Shown: positions 1 through 9,633, numbered from the stretch's first letter. The stretch is DNA of 64,000 nt from Verrucomicrobiales bacterium (GCA_016795385.1 JAEUHI010000046.1:151168-215167); one strand, 5' to 3'. The notes: generated by a model from the letters alone, not told the origin. Made by a program: numbers and translations.

Positions 1-1
1 G

Positions 2-214
2 ATCGATTGGAATACGGTCGTCTTCAACATGCTGACGATCTCCGGCATCTACGGGCGGCGCATGTATGAGACCTGGTACAAGATGACCGTCATGCTCCAG
101 GGCGGGCTCGATATCCGACCCGTCATCACGCACCGCTTCAACTACACCGACTTCGAGGAAGGATTCTCGGTGATGAAGAGCGGGCAATCGGGGAAAGTGA
201 TTCTGAAATGGTAA
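2..214 (+). CDS. tdh: L-threonine 3-dehydrogenase, C-terminal fragment
   Basis: Only the last 70 codons are in the window; the 5' part lies upstream of base 1. The tail contains [14 protein letters not shown], a stretch with ITHRF, and the ending [11 protein letters not shown]. These match the end of zinc-dependent L-threonine 3-dehydrogenase, which oxidises L-threonine to 2-amino-3-ketobutyrate with NAD+ in the cytoplasm. The catalytic zinc site and Rossmann fold are outside the window. The next gene, kbl, starts 12 bases after the stop. This tdh-kbl order is the classical threonine-to-glycine operon and supports the call strongly. Confidence 0.93.
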   Translation: MDWNTVVFNMLTISGIYGRRMYETWYKMTVMLQGGLDIRPVITHRFNYTDFEEGFSVMKSGQSGKVILKW

Positions 215-226
215 TTTGTCAGGCCC

Positions 227-1411
227 ATGCAAGCTCCCTACCAAACCCACCTCGCCGAGCAACTCTCGTCGCTTCGCGCCGCCGGGCTCTACAAGACCGA
301 ACGCGTCCTCACAACGCCGCAATCCTCGCACGTCGCCACCAGCACGGGACGCGAGGTCATCAACCTCTGTGCGAACAACTACCTCGGTCTCGCCGATCAT
401 CCCGAGGTGATCGCGGCGGCACATGAAGCCCTCGACCGCTGGGGCTACGGACTCTCTTCGGTCCGTTTCATCTGTGGCACGCAGACCATTCACAAGGACC
501 TCGAGGAACGTCTCAGCGACTTTCTCGGTACGGAGGACACGATCCTTTATTCTTCCTGCTTCGATGCGAATGGCGGGCTTTTTGAAACGATCCTCGGCGA
601 GGAAGATGCGATCATTTCCGATGCGTTGAACCATGCCTCGATCATCGACGGCATCCGCCTGTGCAAAGCCAAGCGCTACCGCTATGCGAACGGCAATCTC
701 GATGAGCTCGAGTCCTGTCTGAAGGAGGCGCAGTCGCAGCGTTTCCGGCTCATCGCGACGGACGGGGTTTTTTCGATGGATGGATCCATCGCCGATCTCA
801 AGGCGATTTGCGATCTCGCGGATCGCTATGGAGCATCGGTGATGGTCGATGATTCCCACGCCGTCGGGGTGATCGGCGCGACCGGACGGGGGACCCACGA
901 ATACCGCGAAGTGATGGGGCGCGTCGATGTTTTCACCGGCACCTTGGGCAAAGCCCTCGGCGGCGCGAGTGGCGGATACACGAGCGGGCGAAAGGAGATC
1001 ATCGACCTGCTCCGCCAGCGCTCGCGCCCCTATCTCTTTTCGAACACCGTCGCCCCCGCCATCGTCGCGGGATCGATCAAGGCGCTCGAGCTCCTGACAG
1101 GGTCTACTGAGAGACTCGACCGTCTTCGGTCCAACACCGCCTTCTTCCGGGCCGAAATGGCGAAGACGGGACTCACCCTCTTGCCCGGCGAGCACCCCAT
1201 CGTGCCGGTGATGCTGGGCGAGGCGACCTTGGCGGCGGAAATGGCCTCGCGCCTGCTCGAAAAGGGAATCTATGTGATCGGTTTCTTTTTTCCCGTGGTG
1301 CCCGAGGGCAAGGCTCGCATCCGCACCCAGGTCTCGGCCGCCCACAGCGAGGAGGATCTCGCGACGGCGGCGCGGGCGTTTGGAGAAGCATGGGCGGAAC
1401 TGCGCGCTTGA
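227..1411 (+). CDS. kbl: Glycine C-acetyltransferase (2-amino-3-ketobutyrate CoA ligase)
   Basis: This 394-residue cytoplasmic PLP enzyme belongs to the alpha-oxoamine synthase family and has the usual length. It cleaves 2-amino-3-ketobutyrate with CoA into glycine and acetyl-CoA, completing the threonine pathway begun by the adjacent tdh. Visible motifs are [14 protein letters not shown] near the N-terminus, [10 protein letters not shown], and [12 protein letters not shown]. In the last of these K242 should form the PLP aldimine. The related enzymes AONS, KBL and ALAS are hard to separate by motif alone, and the tdh neighbour decides in favour of KBL. The gene ends five bases from the convergent L,D-transpeptidase gene. 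Confidence 0.95.
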   Translation: MQAPYQTHLAEQLSSLRAAGLYKTERVLTTPQSSHVATSTGREVINLCANNYLGLADHPEVIAAAHEALDRWGYGLSSVRFICGTQTIHKDLEERLSDFLGTEDTILYSSCFDANGGLFETILGEEDAIISDALNHASIIDGIRLCKAKRYRYANGNLDELESCLKEAQSQRFRLIATDGVFSMDGSIADLKAICDLADRYGASVMVDDSHAVGVIGATGRGTHEYREVMGRVDVFTGTLGKALGGASGGYTSGRKEIIDLLRQRSRPYLFSNTVAPAIVAGSIKALELLTGSTERLDRLRSNTAFFRAEMAKTGLTLLPGEHPIVPVMLGEATLAAEMASRLLEKGIYVIGFFFPVVPEGKARIRTQVSAAHSEEDLATAARAFGEAWAELRA

Positions 1412-1416
1412 TCGAG

Positions 1417-2352
1417 TCAGCGCGCCGCGACCGCCGTGCTCATGATCTGGAAACCCGGCTGGCTCCGGGTCGCCTTGCTGATCGGGTCTTTGGTGATGAC
1501 GAGGACGGCGCCCGGAGCGAGGACGGCTTCGAGGATGTGACTGAGGCGGGGATCGGTCTGGATGTGGGAAAAGGCCTTCACCTCGCGGCTGTTGGCGGGA
1601 CCGCCGACCTGATGCCAGCTCGGATGAACCTCCTTGCCGAGGGGATCTTTCGACCAACCGTCGAGCACGTAGGTGTAGGTGCCCTCGGGTTTGGGAGTCA
1701 TCGCCTTGAAATGCGCCGGTCCCTTCCCGATGAGGACCCCGTTGCGGATGATCTCGAGCTGCCCGTCGGCCGCGCTGTAAAGGATCGCGACCGGTCCATG
1801 GGGGGAATCCTGCGGCGCCCAGTGGAATTCGGCGGTGTCGTGTTCGCTGAACTCGATGCGATGGCCGCTCGAGACTCCGCCGGTTTCCGCATCGTTCGTG
1901 ATGATGACGGTCGCTCCTAGCTCCGTGATGCCAAAAAGGCGCTTGGAGAACTCGTAGGGCAGGTGAACACAGCCGTGAGAGGAGGGATATCCGGGCAGAC
2001 CGCCGGCGTGCAAGGCGACGCCACCGGAGGTGAGCCGCTCGGTAAAGGGCATCGAGGCATTGTTGTACTGTGAGGAATGATGGTCGGCGTCCTTCTCGAG
2101 AATGTGGAAGACACCAGTGGGGGTCTCGAAGCCTTCATGTCCCGTGCTGACGAGGCAGCTCCCGATTTCGATCCCGTCGCGATAGACGGCGGCGGTCTGC
2201 GTTTTCAGATTTACCCAGACCAGCACCGGTCCGGTCGGCGAAAGAGCCGGGTTCCAGATGAAGGTGGACGGATCGTTCTCACGATCCTGGGCAACGCCTG
2301 CGAGGAAAATGCCGGAGACGAAAGTGGTGGTGAGCAGGGTGCGGCGGTTCAT
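1417..2352 (-). CDS. L,D-transpeptidase (YkuD family), tandem with a degenerate second copy
   Basis: The protein has 311 residues, counted from the ATG that opens MNRRTLL. A longer reading frame upstream has no signal-like start, whereas this one begins with a twin-arginine-like or Sec export signal. Residues about 38-140 form a YkuD domain with HAGGLPGYPSSHGCVHLP. H115, H126 and the nucleophile C128 fit the HxxnSHGC catalytic motif. Such enzymes make 3-3 crosslinks in peptidoglycan or attach proteins to it in the periplasm. The C-terminal half (GPVAILYSAADGQLEIIRNG onward) has the same strand pattern but no SHGC, so it looks like a catalytically dead copy. The gene converges on kbl. Confidence 0.85.
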   Translation of the reverse strand: MNRRTLLTTTFVSGIFLAGVAQDRENDPSTFIWNPALSPTGPVLVWVNLKTQTAAVYRDGIEIGSCLVSTGHEGFETPTGVFHILEKDADHHSSQYNNASMPFTERLTSGGVALHAGGLPGYPSSHGCVHLPYEFSKRLFGITELGATVIITNDAETGGVSSGHRIEFSEHDTAEFHWAPQDSPHGPVAILYSAADGQLEIIRNGVLIGKGPAHFKAMTPKPEGTYTYVLDGWSKDPLGKEVHPSWHQVGGPANSREVKAFSHIQTDPRLSHILEAVLAPGAVLVITKDPISKATRSQPGFQIMSTAVAAR

Positions 2353-2429
2353 GTCTGGGAATGATGAATAGGGAATGCGTGCGGTGATGTCGATGAGAAA
2401 TTGGAGCCGGACGCAATTAACGACGCAAT

Positions 2430-3464
2430 TCAATCGCGACCGGTGGTCTGACGGCTTTCGATGACGCGGCGCTCTCGTTCGAGTTCGGCAATGAGTTCGG
2501 CCTCGGTCGGGAGAACCGTGCGGTATTTGGAGGCGAAGAGCTGTTCGCTGCCCTTGAGGACGGAATATTGGACGATGGTCTCGTCTTTATCGGCACAGAG
2601 GATGAGGGCAATGGTGGGGTTGTCGTCGGGTCCGCGTTTGAGATCGTCGAACATCCTCACATACATGTCGATCTGGCCGATGTCCTGATGGGTGAGCTTG
2701 GTCGTCTTGAGGTCGATGATCACGAAGCACTTCAGCACGTAATGGTAGAAGACCAGATCGAGGTAGAAATGGCTCGTCTCGGTGCTGATGCGCATCTGGC
2801 GAGCGACGAAAGAAAAGCCGTGACCCAATTCCAGGAGGAAACTCTGGAGCTGGGAGATAATGGCGGACTCCACTTCGGTCTCGGACGCGGACGGGGCTTC
2901 CGGCAGACCGAGGAATTCGAGCACGTAGGGATCCTTGATGAAGTCGCGGATGGAGGGTTTGAACGGGACCTCTTCAGGATTGGCGGCGGAACCGTCCCGG
3001 CTGGAGAGCAGGCGTTGGTAGGCGTGCGTCTCAATCTGACGTTCCAAGGTGCGGGAACTCCAGTTCTCCTTTTCGGCTTGAGTGATGTAATAATCCCTGG
3101 CTTGGGCGGTCTCGACCCGCATGATGAGCCGATGGTGGGTCCAGGTCAATTTGCTACGCAGTGCGTAGCAAATCTCAGGGTCAGGATAGGTGAGGTAAAA
3201 TTGGCGGAAATTTCGGAGGTTGGCGTAGGAGAATCCTCTTCCGAATTCAGAGGTTAGGGCCCGGGAGAGCGCCGGAAGCAATCCCTCTCCATAAGTCGCT
3301 TTTGCCGAGCCTCCCTGTTCCTCTTCCACGATCTGGCGGCCGATCTGCCAGTAGGCGGCGACCATGGCGGAATTGACGGCCGAGCAGGCCGCGTGTCGGG
3401 CCTGGGAAAGGATGGTCCGCACGTCGGTGAAGAAATCGGAGGACGGGATCAGGTCTTCGCTCAT
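2430..3464 (-). CDS. YhcG/DUF1016-type PD-(D/E)XK nuclease family protein
   Basis: The protein has 344 residues. The N-terminal part (AVNSAMVAAYWQIGRQIVE, FSYANLRNFRQFY, LTWTHHRLIMRV) is the DUF1016 N-terminal domain. The C-terminal part (FYLDLVFYHYVLKCFVIIDLKT) has the acidic and DLK residues of a PD-(D/E)XK nuclease core. Family members are linked to DNA repair or defence, but their biochemical role is poorly defined. The ATG at 3464 was chosen because GAGGAAG lies about seven bases upstream. An ATG at 3485 (MPVRKIP) is a plausible alternative. The gene lies 71 bases downstream of the UvrD-like helicase on the same strand. Confidence 0.82.
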   Translation of the reverse strand: MSEDLIPSSDFFTDVRTILSQARHAACSAVNSAMVAAYWQIGRQIVEEEQGGSAKATYGEGLLPALSRALTSEFGRGFSYANLRNFRQFYLTYPDPEICYALRSKLTWTHHRLIMRVETAQARDYYITQAEKENWSSRTLERQIETHAYQRLLSSRDGSAANPEEVPFKPSIRDFIKDPYVLEFLGLPEAPSASETEVESAIISQLQSFLLELGHGFSFVARQMRISTETSHFYLDLVFYHYVLKCFVIIDLKTTKLTHQDIGQIDMYVRMFDDLKRGPDDNPTIALILCADKDETIVQYSVLKGSEQLFASKYRTVLPTEAELIAELERERRVIESRQTTGRD

Positions 3465-3535
3465 GGGAATCTTCCTCACTGGCATTGGTTCTTCTTTCTC
3501 TTCCCATCGCCGAAGGCAAAATCGCGGAGTTCGCC

Positions 3536-5557
3536 TCACCACCCCGTCCCGACCTTCCATTCCTCCATCAACTCGAGGGGAATCTCGTCGAGGAAGCGCG
3601 AGGGGCGCTGCAGGACTTCGCCGGTGAAGGAGCCGTGCCAGAGGAGCGGGTAGGTCAGGTAAAGCTCGTCCTTCGCCCGGGTCACGGCGACGTAGAAGAG
3701 GCGGCGCTCTTCCTCGAGGCCGCTCTGGTCCTCGTTATCCTCGTCGATGACGCGGTTGTTGGGGAACATGCCATCGGCGAGCCAGACGCAGAAGACGACC
3801 TTCCATTCGAGGCCCTTGGCCTGGTGGACGGAACTGAGGCAGACGGATTCCTTGTCGGGCTGGTTGGCAGTGGCCTCGACGGCATCCTGTCCGGCGAGGA
3901 GGCTGAGCTGGCTGAGGAATTCGCCGAGATCATCGAAGCGCTCGGCGTAGCGCTCGAGCTGGAGGAGATCCTGCTTGCGATGGTCGTAGTTGGTGAATTT
4001 CGCCTTCATGTAATCCTCGTAAACGCCGCCGAGGATGGAGGGCATCATCTTCGCGGGAGGTTTGGGGTAACCGCCGGCATCGACCAATTCGTCGAGGGTG
4101 TAGGCGAGCTGCTCCCAGCCGGTTTTGGCTTTGGCACCGACCTTGAACTTGAGAAGGGTCTCGGAGAAATTCACGACACTCTCGGTGGTGGCGAGCTCGC
4201 TGTGGCTCCATTCGCGCCAGAGGCTCTCGGCCCCTTTGTTTCCGATGCCGGGGAGCATGCGGACGAGGCGTTTGAAGGCGATCTCGTCGCGCCGGTTGAA
4301 GACGAGCTTCATGAAGGCCGCGGTGTCCTTGATGTGGGCCTGCTCGAAAAAGCGGAGCCCGCTCGTGATGATGAAGGGGATCCCGCGCTTCGTCAGCTCG
4401 AGCTGGATTTCCATGGCGTGGAAATGGGCGCGGTAGAGCACGGCGATCTCGTTCAGCTCGATCCCATCGTCGCGCAACTCGAGGATGCGCTGGGCGACAA
4501 AAGCGGCCTGGGTGCCCGGATCCTGCATCGGGACGAGGGCGGGCAGCGACTCGCGGTCGGGACGGGAGGGGGCGAGGTCCTTGCGGAATTGTTTCGTGTT
4601 CGGGGCGATCGCGGCGTTGGCGAGGGTGAGGATCTCGGGGACGGAACGGTAGTTCGTCTCGATGACGTATTTTTTCGCGCCCTCGTAACGGTCGGTGAAC
4701 TCGAGGATGTTGCGGAAGTCGGCTCCGCGCCACGAATAAATCGATTGGGCGTCGTCGCCCACGACCATGACGTTGTTCTGCGGGGCTCCGAGGAGGTCGA
4801 TGAATTCGGCCTGGAGCAGGTTGGTATCCTGATATTCATCGACGAGGATCCACTCGAACTGGTTCTGGTAGAGGCGGAGGATGTCCTTGCGCTCGCGGAA
4901 AAGCCGGAGCGGCTTTTCGAGGAGATCGTCGAAGTCCATCGAGTTGGTCTCGCGCTTTTTCCTCTCGTATTGTTTCTGGAGCGTCTCGATCTGGGGAGTG
5001 AGATGCCGGAAGTAGGGGTAACGGCGTTCGACAAGGTCGGAGATCTCCTCGCCGGTGTTGATCGAGAGGCTGAAAAGGTCTGCGAGAACCTCGGGCTTGG
5101 GGAAACGGACGGCCTTCGTGTCGATGCCGCTCTCCTCGACCGTGCCGGAGAGGAGTTCCTTCTGGTCCTCGCGATCCATGATCGTGAAGCCGGACTCCCA
5201 GCCGATTTCGCGGGCGTGTTTGCGGAGGATGCGATTGCCGACCGAGTGGAAGGTGCCGCCCCAGAGATCGCGGAGATCGTAGGGGACGAGCTCGCCGACG
5301 CGCTCGAGCATTTCACGGGCGGCCTTGTTCGTGAAGGTGAGCAGGAGGATGTTGGCCGGACGCACCCCGTTGTCGAGGAGGTAGGCGACGCGGTAGGTGA
5401 GGGTGCGCGTCTTGCCGCTGCCGGCCCCGGCGATGACGAGGGCGGGGCCCGGAGGCGCGGTCACCGCGGCGAACTGCTTTTCATTCAGCTCGGCGGCGTA
5501 GTTGATCTTCGATTGGGCATTCGCCGGCTGGCGACTGACGGTGTATTCACGGGCCAT
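3536..5557 (-). CDS. uvrD: UvrD/PcrA-family ATP-dependent 3'-5' DNA helicase
   Basis: This 673-residue superfamily 1A helicase unwinds DNA during repair or replication conflicts. Residues 44-50 are the Walker A GAGSGKT. They are followed by ILVDEYQDTN (motif II), GDDAQSIYSWRGAD (motif III), ETNYRSVPEIL (motif IV), VHQAKGLEWKVVF (motif V) and FYVAVTRAKDELYL (motif VI). It is slightly shorter than typical UvrD/PcrA (about 720 residues) and ends soon after motif VI, so the usual C-terminal RNA-polymerase/UvrB-binding tail seems absent. The ATG at 5557 gives the expected distance to motif I. UvrD, PcrA and Rep cannot be told apart safely here. Confidence 0.93.
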   Translation of the reverse strand: MAREYTVSRQPANAQSKINYAAELNEKQFAAVTAPPGPALVIAGAGSGKTRTLTYRVAYLLDNGVRPANILLLTFTNKAAREMLERVGELVPYDLRDLWGGTFHSVGNRILRKHAREIGWESGFTIMDREDQKELLSGTVEESGIDTKAVRFPKPEVLADLFSLSINTGEEISDLVERRYPYFRHLTPQIETLQKQYERKKRETNSMDFDDLLEKPLRLFRERKDILRLYQNQFEWILVDEYQDTNLLQAEFIDLLGAPQNNVMVVGDDAQSIYSWRGADFRNILEFTDRYEGAKKYVIETNYRSVPEILTLANAAIAPNTKQFRKDLAPSRPDRESLPALVPMQDPGTQAAFVAQRILELRDDGIELNEIAVLYRAHFHAMEIQLELTKRGIPFIITSGLRFFEQAHIKDTAAFMKLVFNRRDEIAFKRLVRMLPGIGNKGAESLWREWSHSELATTESVVNFSETLLKFKVGAKAKTGWEQLAYTLDELVDAGGYPKPPAKMMPSILGGVYEDYMKAKFTNYDHRKQDLLQLERYAERFDDLGEFLSQLSLLAGQDAVEATANQPDKESVCLSSVHQAKGLEWKVVFCVWLADGMFPNNRVIDEDNEDQSGLEEERRLFYVAVTRAKDELYLTYPLLWHGSFTGEVLQRPSRFLDEIPLELMEEWKVGTGW

Positions 5558-5622
5558 CTTCCGGTGACCTTATGCCCCGGACCTCGTCCTTGCGCAAATA
5601 AAACGCCGTGACACCGCCTGAA

Positions 5623-7191
5623 TTACATCTTCCGGGCAGCGGCTTCCGCCAACTGACTGCGTTCGCCCCGCTCCAGGGTGACGTGCGTGCTGCACGCCTC
5701 GTCGCGGAGACGGTCGCGAGTGTAAACAAGACCGTTGCTAAGTCGATCCACATAAGGGTTGTCAATCTGGGCGGGATCACCCACGAGGACGAGCTTCGAC
5801 CCCCGCGCCATGCGCGTGACGATGGTCTTCGCTTCCAGCGGCGTCAACTGCTGGGCCTCGTCGAGAATGAAAAAGCGGTTCGGGATGGAGCGGCCGCGGA
5901 TGTAGCATAGGGCTTCGATCTCGATGAGCCCCGACTCGAGGAAGGGATCGTAGCTGCGTTTGCCGCCGCCGGCCGGGGGGAACTCCGGGCCCCCCTTGCG
6001 CTGCGGGCGCTGGGCCTGCTTGCGTTTGGCCGTCCCTTGCTCGGGGGTGAGAAGAAATTCGAGGGCGTCGTAAACCGGTTTCAGCCAGGGATCGAGCTTT
6101 TCCTCGAGCGATCCGGGGAGGAATCCCAGGGTGTCACCCATGGGAATGACGGGACGGCTCACGGTGACCCCGTTATAGACCCCGTCAAAGGTCATGTGGA
6201 GGGCGGAGGCCACGGCGAGGAGCGTTTTTCCGGTGCCGGCCTGACCGTAACAGGTGACCAGGCTGATCTCGGGATTGAGGAGGGCGTCGAGGAAACACTG
6301 CTGCCCGAGATTGAGCGGACGGAGGGGCGCTCCGCGCTGGATGCGGATCTGCTCGGGGATGTTCAGCTTGTGAAAGGCCCCGTCGACACCCATGCGGGCC
6401 GGCATGGTCCGTTTGTCGCCGGCCTTGAGGAGGACGTATTCGTTGGGGCTGATGCGGCGGACGTGCGAGGGCAGGTCGAGACCTCCGGTGGAGGCAAAAC
6501 GCTGCAGGTCGTTCGGTTTGATCTCGACGACGATGGGCGAGGCCGCCCCGACTTGGGCGCTGTCGACCTTGTCGTTCTGATAGTCTTCGCAGGGGATGCC
6601 GATGGCGTGCGCCTTGAGCTGGAGGTTCAGATCCTTGGTGACGAGGATGGTCGGCGCGGTATTCTTCTCCGCGATGAGCTGGGTGCAAATGAGGATGCGG
6701 TTGTCGTTCGAGATCTGGCCTTCGAAAACGGCGAGAAGCTCTTCGACCACGGCGCTCCGATTGGTCGCCGTGGGCTGGGCGGGGACGAGTCGCACCGAGC
6801 CTCCCTCGCGGTTGGGGATGCCGGTGGTCGCGTTTTCGGGATGTTTGGCGAAAAGCGCGGCGAGCTTGCGGTGGACGCTGCGGGCACTGGCGCCGCGCTC
6901 GGACTGTTCGTTCTTGAATTTGTCGAGCTCGCAGAGCACCTCGAGCGGAACGCAGACATGGTTGTCGCCGAAGCGGTCGAGGCAGTCCGGATCGTGAAGG
7001 AGGACGTTGGTATCGAGGACGAAATTCTTTCCGATAGGCGAGGGGGCCTTGAGGCCGTTGCCGTAGAGGGGCTTTCGCTTGTGCTTCTCTTCGGCTTTCC
7101 GCTTTGGTCCTCCGTGGACGACAAACATCTCGGATTGGAGGGGACCGTGGAGAGGACCGTTCGCGACGGTCTCGGAGGGGGTATCGGTCAT
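5623..7191 (-). CDS. PhoH-family ATPase with N-terminal PIN domain (PhoH2/YlaK-like)
   Basis: The protein has 522 residues in two parts. Residues about 55-200 are a PIN ribonuclease-like domain (FVLDTNVLLHDPDCL, with D60 as a likely metal ligand, followed by CVPLEVLCELDKFK). The C-terminal half is a PhoH ATPase with CYGQAGTGKTLLAVA (Walker A) and FILDEAQQLTPLEAKTI (Walker B). PIN-PhoH proteins are thought to act on RNA as ATP-dependent nuclease/helicases; that role is inferred from family knowledge. A lysine-rich stretch (KRKAEEKHKRK) precedes the PIN domain. The gene lies 65 bases upstream of the helicase gene on the same strand, so co-transcription is possible. Confidence 0.92.
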   Translation of the reverse strand: MTDTPSETVANGPLHGPLQSEMFVVHGGPKRKAEEKHKRKPLYGNGLKAPSPIGKNFVLDTNVLLHDPDCLDRFGDNHVCVPLEVLCELDKFKNEQSERGASARSVHRKLAALFAKHPENATTGIPNREGGSVRLVPAQPTATNRSAVVEELLAVFEGQISNDNRILICTQLIAEKNTAPTILVTKDLNLQLKAHAIGIPCEDYQNDKVDSAQVGAASPIVVEIKPNDLQRFASTGGLDLPSHVRRISPNEYVLLKAGDKRTMPARMGVDGAFHKLNIPEQIRIQRGAPLRPLNLGQQCFLDALLNPEISLVTCYGQAGTGKTLLAVASALHMTFDGVYNGVTVSRPVIPMGDTLGFLPGSLEEKLDPWLKPVYDALEFLLTPEQGTAKRKQAQRPQRKGGPEFPPAGGGKRSYDPFLESGLIEIEALCYIRGRSIPNRFFILDEAQQLTPLEAKTIVTRMARGSKLVLVGDPAQIDNPYVDRLSNGLVYTRDRLRDEACSTHVTLERGERSQLAEAAARKM

Positions 7192-7286
7192 AACTTCTGT
7201 AAGTGAGTCCCTGAGGACGCTGACACCGGAGATAGCGGGATCTTGGCCAAAATGCTTCGGAATGTCAAAAGATTCGGAAAATTAAA

Positions 7287-7763
7287 TCAAAATTCCGCTC
7301 CGACCGCCGCGCGGGAGCCGAGGGCGTGACCGGCGCGCAGATGCTGGATGAGTGACTCGACCTCCGTCTCGATCCGGGCAAGGGCGAGGGGTGGGGCGGT
7401 CTCATCGATATCGGGGACATTCCAATAGCGGACCCGGTCGACCCAATGGGGAAACCGATCGCGCATCATGGGGCGGTGTTCGGACTCGTACAACGCCACG
7501 ACGATGGAGGCCTCGGCCAGATCGCCCTCCACGAGCTTTTCCGGTGCTTGTCGCGTGAGGAGACGGGGCACCGACTGGACCTCGAGCCGGTCAGCCGCGT
7601 ACGGAGAGAGCGGTGCTTCTTCAATGTGCGGGCGGAATCCCCGCGATTCGGCGCGCCAAGACAAACCGTGGCGCGGCGCGAGGAAATTGAACCAGGCCTC
7701 CGCGTAGCGGCTCCGATAAAAGTTACCGGTGCAGAGGAAGAGGACGGATTGCCAGTCTTTCAC
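7287..7763 (-). CDS. Low-molecular-weight protein-tyrosine-phosphatase-like protein
   Basis: The frame encodes 158 residues from a GTG start at 7763 (MKDWQSVLFLCTGN). A TTG 36 bases further upstream would only add a short tail without a visible ribosome site. The P-loop CTGNFYRSR (C11 to R17) fits the CX5R(S) signature of low-molecular-weight phosphatases and related arsenate reductases. RYWNVPDIDE towards the end sits where the general-acid aspartate loop (DP or VPDP) is expected. Substrate is unknown. Protein tyrosine phosphate or another phosphomonoester is the family expectation, and an arsenate-reductase role cannot be excluded. It is cytoplasmic, with no signal or membrane segment. Confidence 0.75.
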   Translation of the reverse strand: MKDWQSVLFLCTGNFYRSRYAEAWFNFLAPRHGLSWRAESRGFRPHIEEAPLSPYAADRLEVQSVPRLLTRQAPEKLVEGDLAEASIVVALYESEHRPMMRDRFPHWVDRVRYWNVPDIDETAPPLALARIETEVESLIQHLRAGHALGSRAAVGAEF

Positions 7764-7858
7764 GTCGGCCAGTATGTACCGGGATCCGGCGGAAACCAAT
7801 TAGGAAATGTTAAGGGTTTGACACCTTTACCGGCTCTGCGCGCGCTCCAAACGGACGC

Positions 7859-8239
7859 TCACGCTGCCGGGGCGATCTCATCGAGGACGCGGAGGAGGAG
7901 GGGAAGATTCACCGGCTTGGGCAGCACCATCTGGGTGCCGGCCTGAGCGACGGCGCCTTCGGAAAGTTCGGTGGAATCGACCAGCGCGGTCAGCATCACC
8001 ACGGGGATCCGGGCGAGCAGGGGATTCGCCTGCAACTGCGCCTGCACGTCACCTCCGTCCATCTCCGGCATGACGACATCGAGGAGGATGGCGTCGGGAC
8101 TGAACTCGCGGGCGGCGGCGACGGCCTTGGTCGAATCGTTTTCGATCCTGACCTCGAAGGCCCCTGAACGCTCGAGATTCATCTTGAGGAGTTCGGTGAA
8201 CCCCGCCTCATCATCGACCAGCAGAATTTTTCGTGGCAT
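7859..8239 (-). CDS. Stand-alone response-regulator receiver protein
   Basis: The 126 residues form a single CheY-like receiver domain with no output domain. The acidic pocket is D9/D10 (LLVDDE), the phospho-acceptor is D54 (ILLDVVMPEMDG), T84 follows the fourth strand (VVMLTA) and K108 is the conserved lysine (LPKP). It lies 30 bases downstream of the histidine-kinase gene on the same strand, so the two are probably co-transcribed and form a phosphotransfer pair. Without an output domain it must act by protein contact or pass phosphate on. The signal and target are unknown. Confidence 0.9.
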   Translation of the reverse strand: MPRKILLVDDEAGFTELLKMNLERSGAFEVRIENDSTKAVAAAREFSPDAILLDVVMPEMDGGDVQAQLQANPLLARIPVVMLTALVDSTELSEGAVAQAGTQMVLPKPVNLPLLLRVLDEIAPAA

Positions 8240-8269
8240 GGTGCGTTTGGGTTGGAATTGGCGTCGGTA

Positions 8270-9556
8270 TCAGGATGTCAGGTCGGAGGGACCGGTGTCA
8301 ATCTCTTTCGGAGTTTCTTCGGTTTTTACGCGACCGGTCACGGTGCGCACCTTCGCGGTTTCGAGTTTGGTGGGGAGGATGAGCCGTGCGACCGCGCCGG
8401 GGTCTTTTTCCCGGTTTTCGAGGGTGAGTTCGCCCCCGTGGAGTTCCACGATGCGCCTGGCCACGGAGAGCCCGAGTCCGGTTCCGACGCCGGTGGCTTT
8501 CGTGGTGAAGAAGGGATCGAACAGCCGGTTCGCATCGGAGGGGGCGATGCCGTGCCCGTTGTCGATGATCTCGAGAATGACGACGCGGTCTCCGCTGCGA
8601 AAGACCTCGCGCTTGCGGGCTCCCTGGTTCTTCACCACCTCCTCGAGCGACTCGGAGCGCGCCCGGATCTTGATCAGCTTCGACTCGACTCCGGCCATGG
8701 CGTGCACGGCGTTGATGATCAGATTGATGAGGACTTGCTCGAACTTCGACATGTCGAGAAAGACCAGCGGCAGATCCTTCTCGATGCGCACGTTCACCTT
8801 GGTGTTCGAGCGCGTCAGCTCGTGTTTCACGAGAAGGAGGACTTCATCGATGACGCGCGAGAGCTGGGTCGGTTCGCGGGAAAGAGACCGTTGCGAGGAG
8901 AAATCGACAAGTCCCCGCACAATGCGGTCGGCGCGCTCGACGGCATCGCGCATCTGTTGGAGGATCTTTTCGACATTCGGGTCGTCGGGCTCAATGCCTT
9001 GGGAGAGGTAATCGACTCCCAGGAGAAGGAGGGCGAGCGGATTCTTCACCTCGTGGGCCACGCCGGCGGCGAGGCGGCCGATCGACTCGAGCTTCTCCGC
9101 CTGGATTAATTGCATCTGAGTCTGCTGCAATTCCTGATTCGCCTGGACGAGGTGTCGATTGAGGCGTTCGAGCTGCTCGCGGGATTTCACCTGTTCGGTG
9201 ATGTCTTCGCTGATGCCGACGACGAGGAGGCGTCCGCTCTCCTTGTCGTGCACGGGGATCTTCACGGTGCGCAGGTGCACCTCGCGTCCGTTCTTGGTCT
9301 CGATGATCTCCTCGGGCACCTTCATGAGGCTGCCTCGCTTGATCACCGCTTTGTCGACGCTGCGGAAGTAGTCCGCGGACTCCTGCGAGAAGAGATGGTA
9401 ATCGTTTTTCCCAAGGGCCTTTTCGGCCCGGATGGTCGTCACTTCCTCCTGCTTCTTGTTCCAGAGAATGAAACGGAAATCGTCGGTGGCGTCCTTCGCG
9501 AAGAGCGCGACCGGCAGATTATCGAGGACGGATTCGACGATGCTGTGCTCTTCCAT
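8270..9556 (-). CDS. PAS-domain sensor histidine kinase (cytoplasmic)
   Basis: The protein has 428 residues from the ATG at 9556; an in-frame GTG at 9583 would add nine residues. An N-terminal PAS domain (VLDNLPVALFAKDATDDFRF to GISEDITEQ) is followed by a short coiled coil. The HisKA domain has AAGVAHEVKNPLA with H168 as the phosphorylated histidine. The HATPase domain has the N box (LINLIINAVHAM), the G1 box (DNGHGI), the F box (FDPFFTTK) and the G2 box (GTGLGLS). No transmembrane segment is visible, so sensing is probably intracellular through PAS. The receiver gene immediately downstream is the likely partner. Confidence 0.93.
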   Translation of the reverse strand: MEEHSIVESVLDNLPVALFAKDATDDFRFILWNKKQEEVTTIRAEKALGKNDYHLFSQESADYFRSVDKAVIKRGSLMKVPEEIIETKNGREVHLRTVKIPVHDKESGRLLVVGISEDITEQVKSREQLERLNRHLVQANQELQQTQMQLIQAEKLESIGRLAAGVAHEVKNPLALLLLGVDYLSQGIEPDDPNVEKILQQMRDAVERADRIVRGLVDFSSQRSLSREPTQLSRVIDEVLLLVKHELTRSNTKVNVRIEKDLPLVFLDMSKFEQVLINLIINAVHAMAGVESKLIKIRARSESLEEVVKNQGARKREVFRSGDRVVILEIIDNGHGIAPSDANRLFDPFFTTKATGVGTGLGLSVARRIVELHGGELTLENREKDPGAVARLILPTKLETAKVRTVTGRVKTEETPKEIDTGPSDLTS

Positions 9557-9633
9557 GATCCCGGCTAGGGGATCAGGATACACGAAAGGCCATCCCGATG
9601 GGAAGCAAAAGGAAGCCGGGACACGATCCGGAC

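Noticed and set aside
3485..5611. Long plus-strand open frame opposite the helicase gene
   Set aside because: The minus strand carries all UvrD motifs. The plus-strand translation is a low-complexity Glu/Leu/Gly-rich shadow.
7815..7845. TTGACA on the plus strand between the phosphatase-like and receiver genes
   Set aside because: No plus-strand gene follows and no -10 box is properly spaced.
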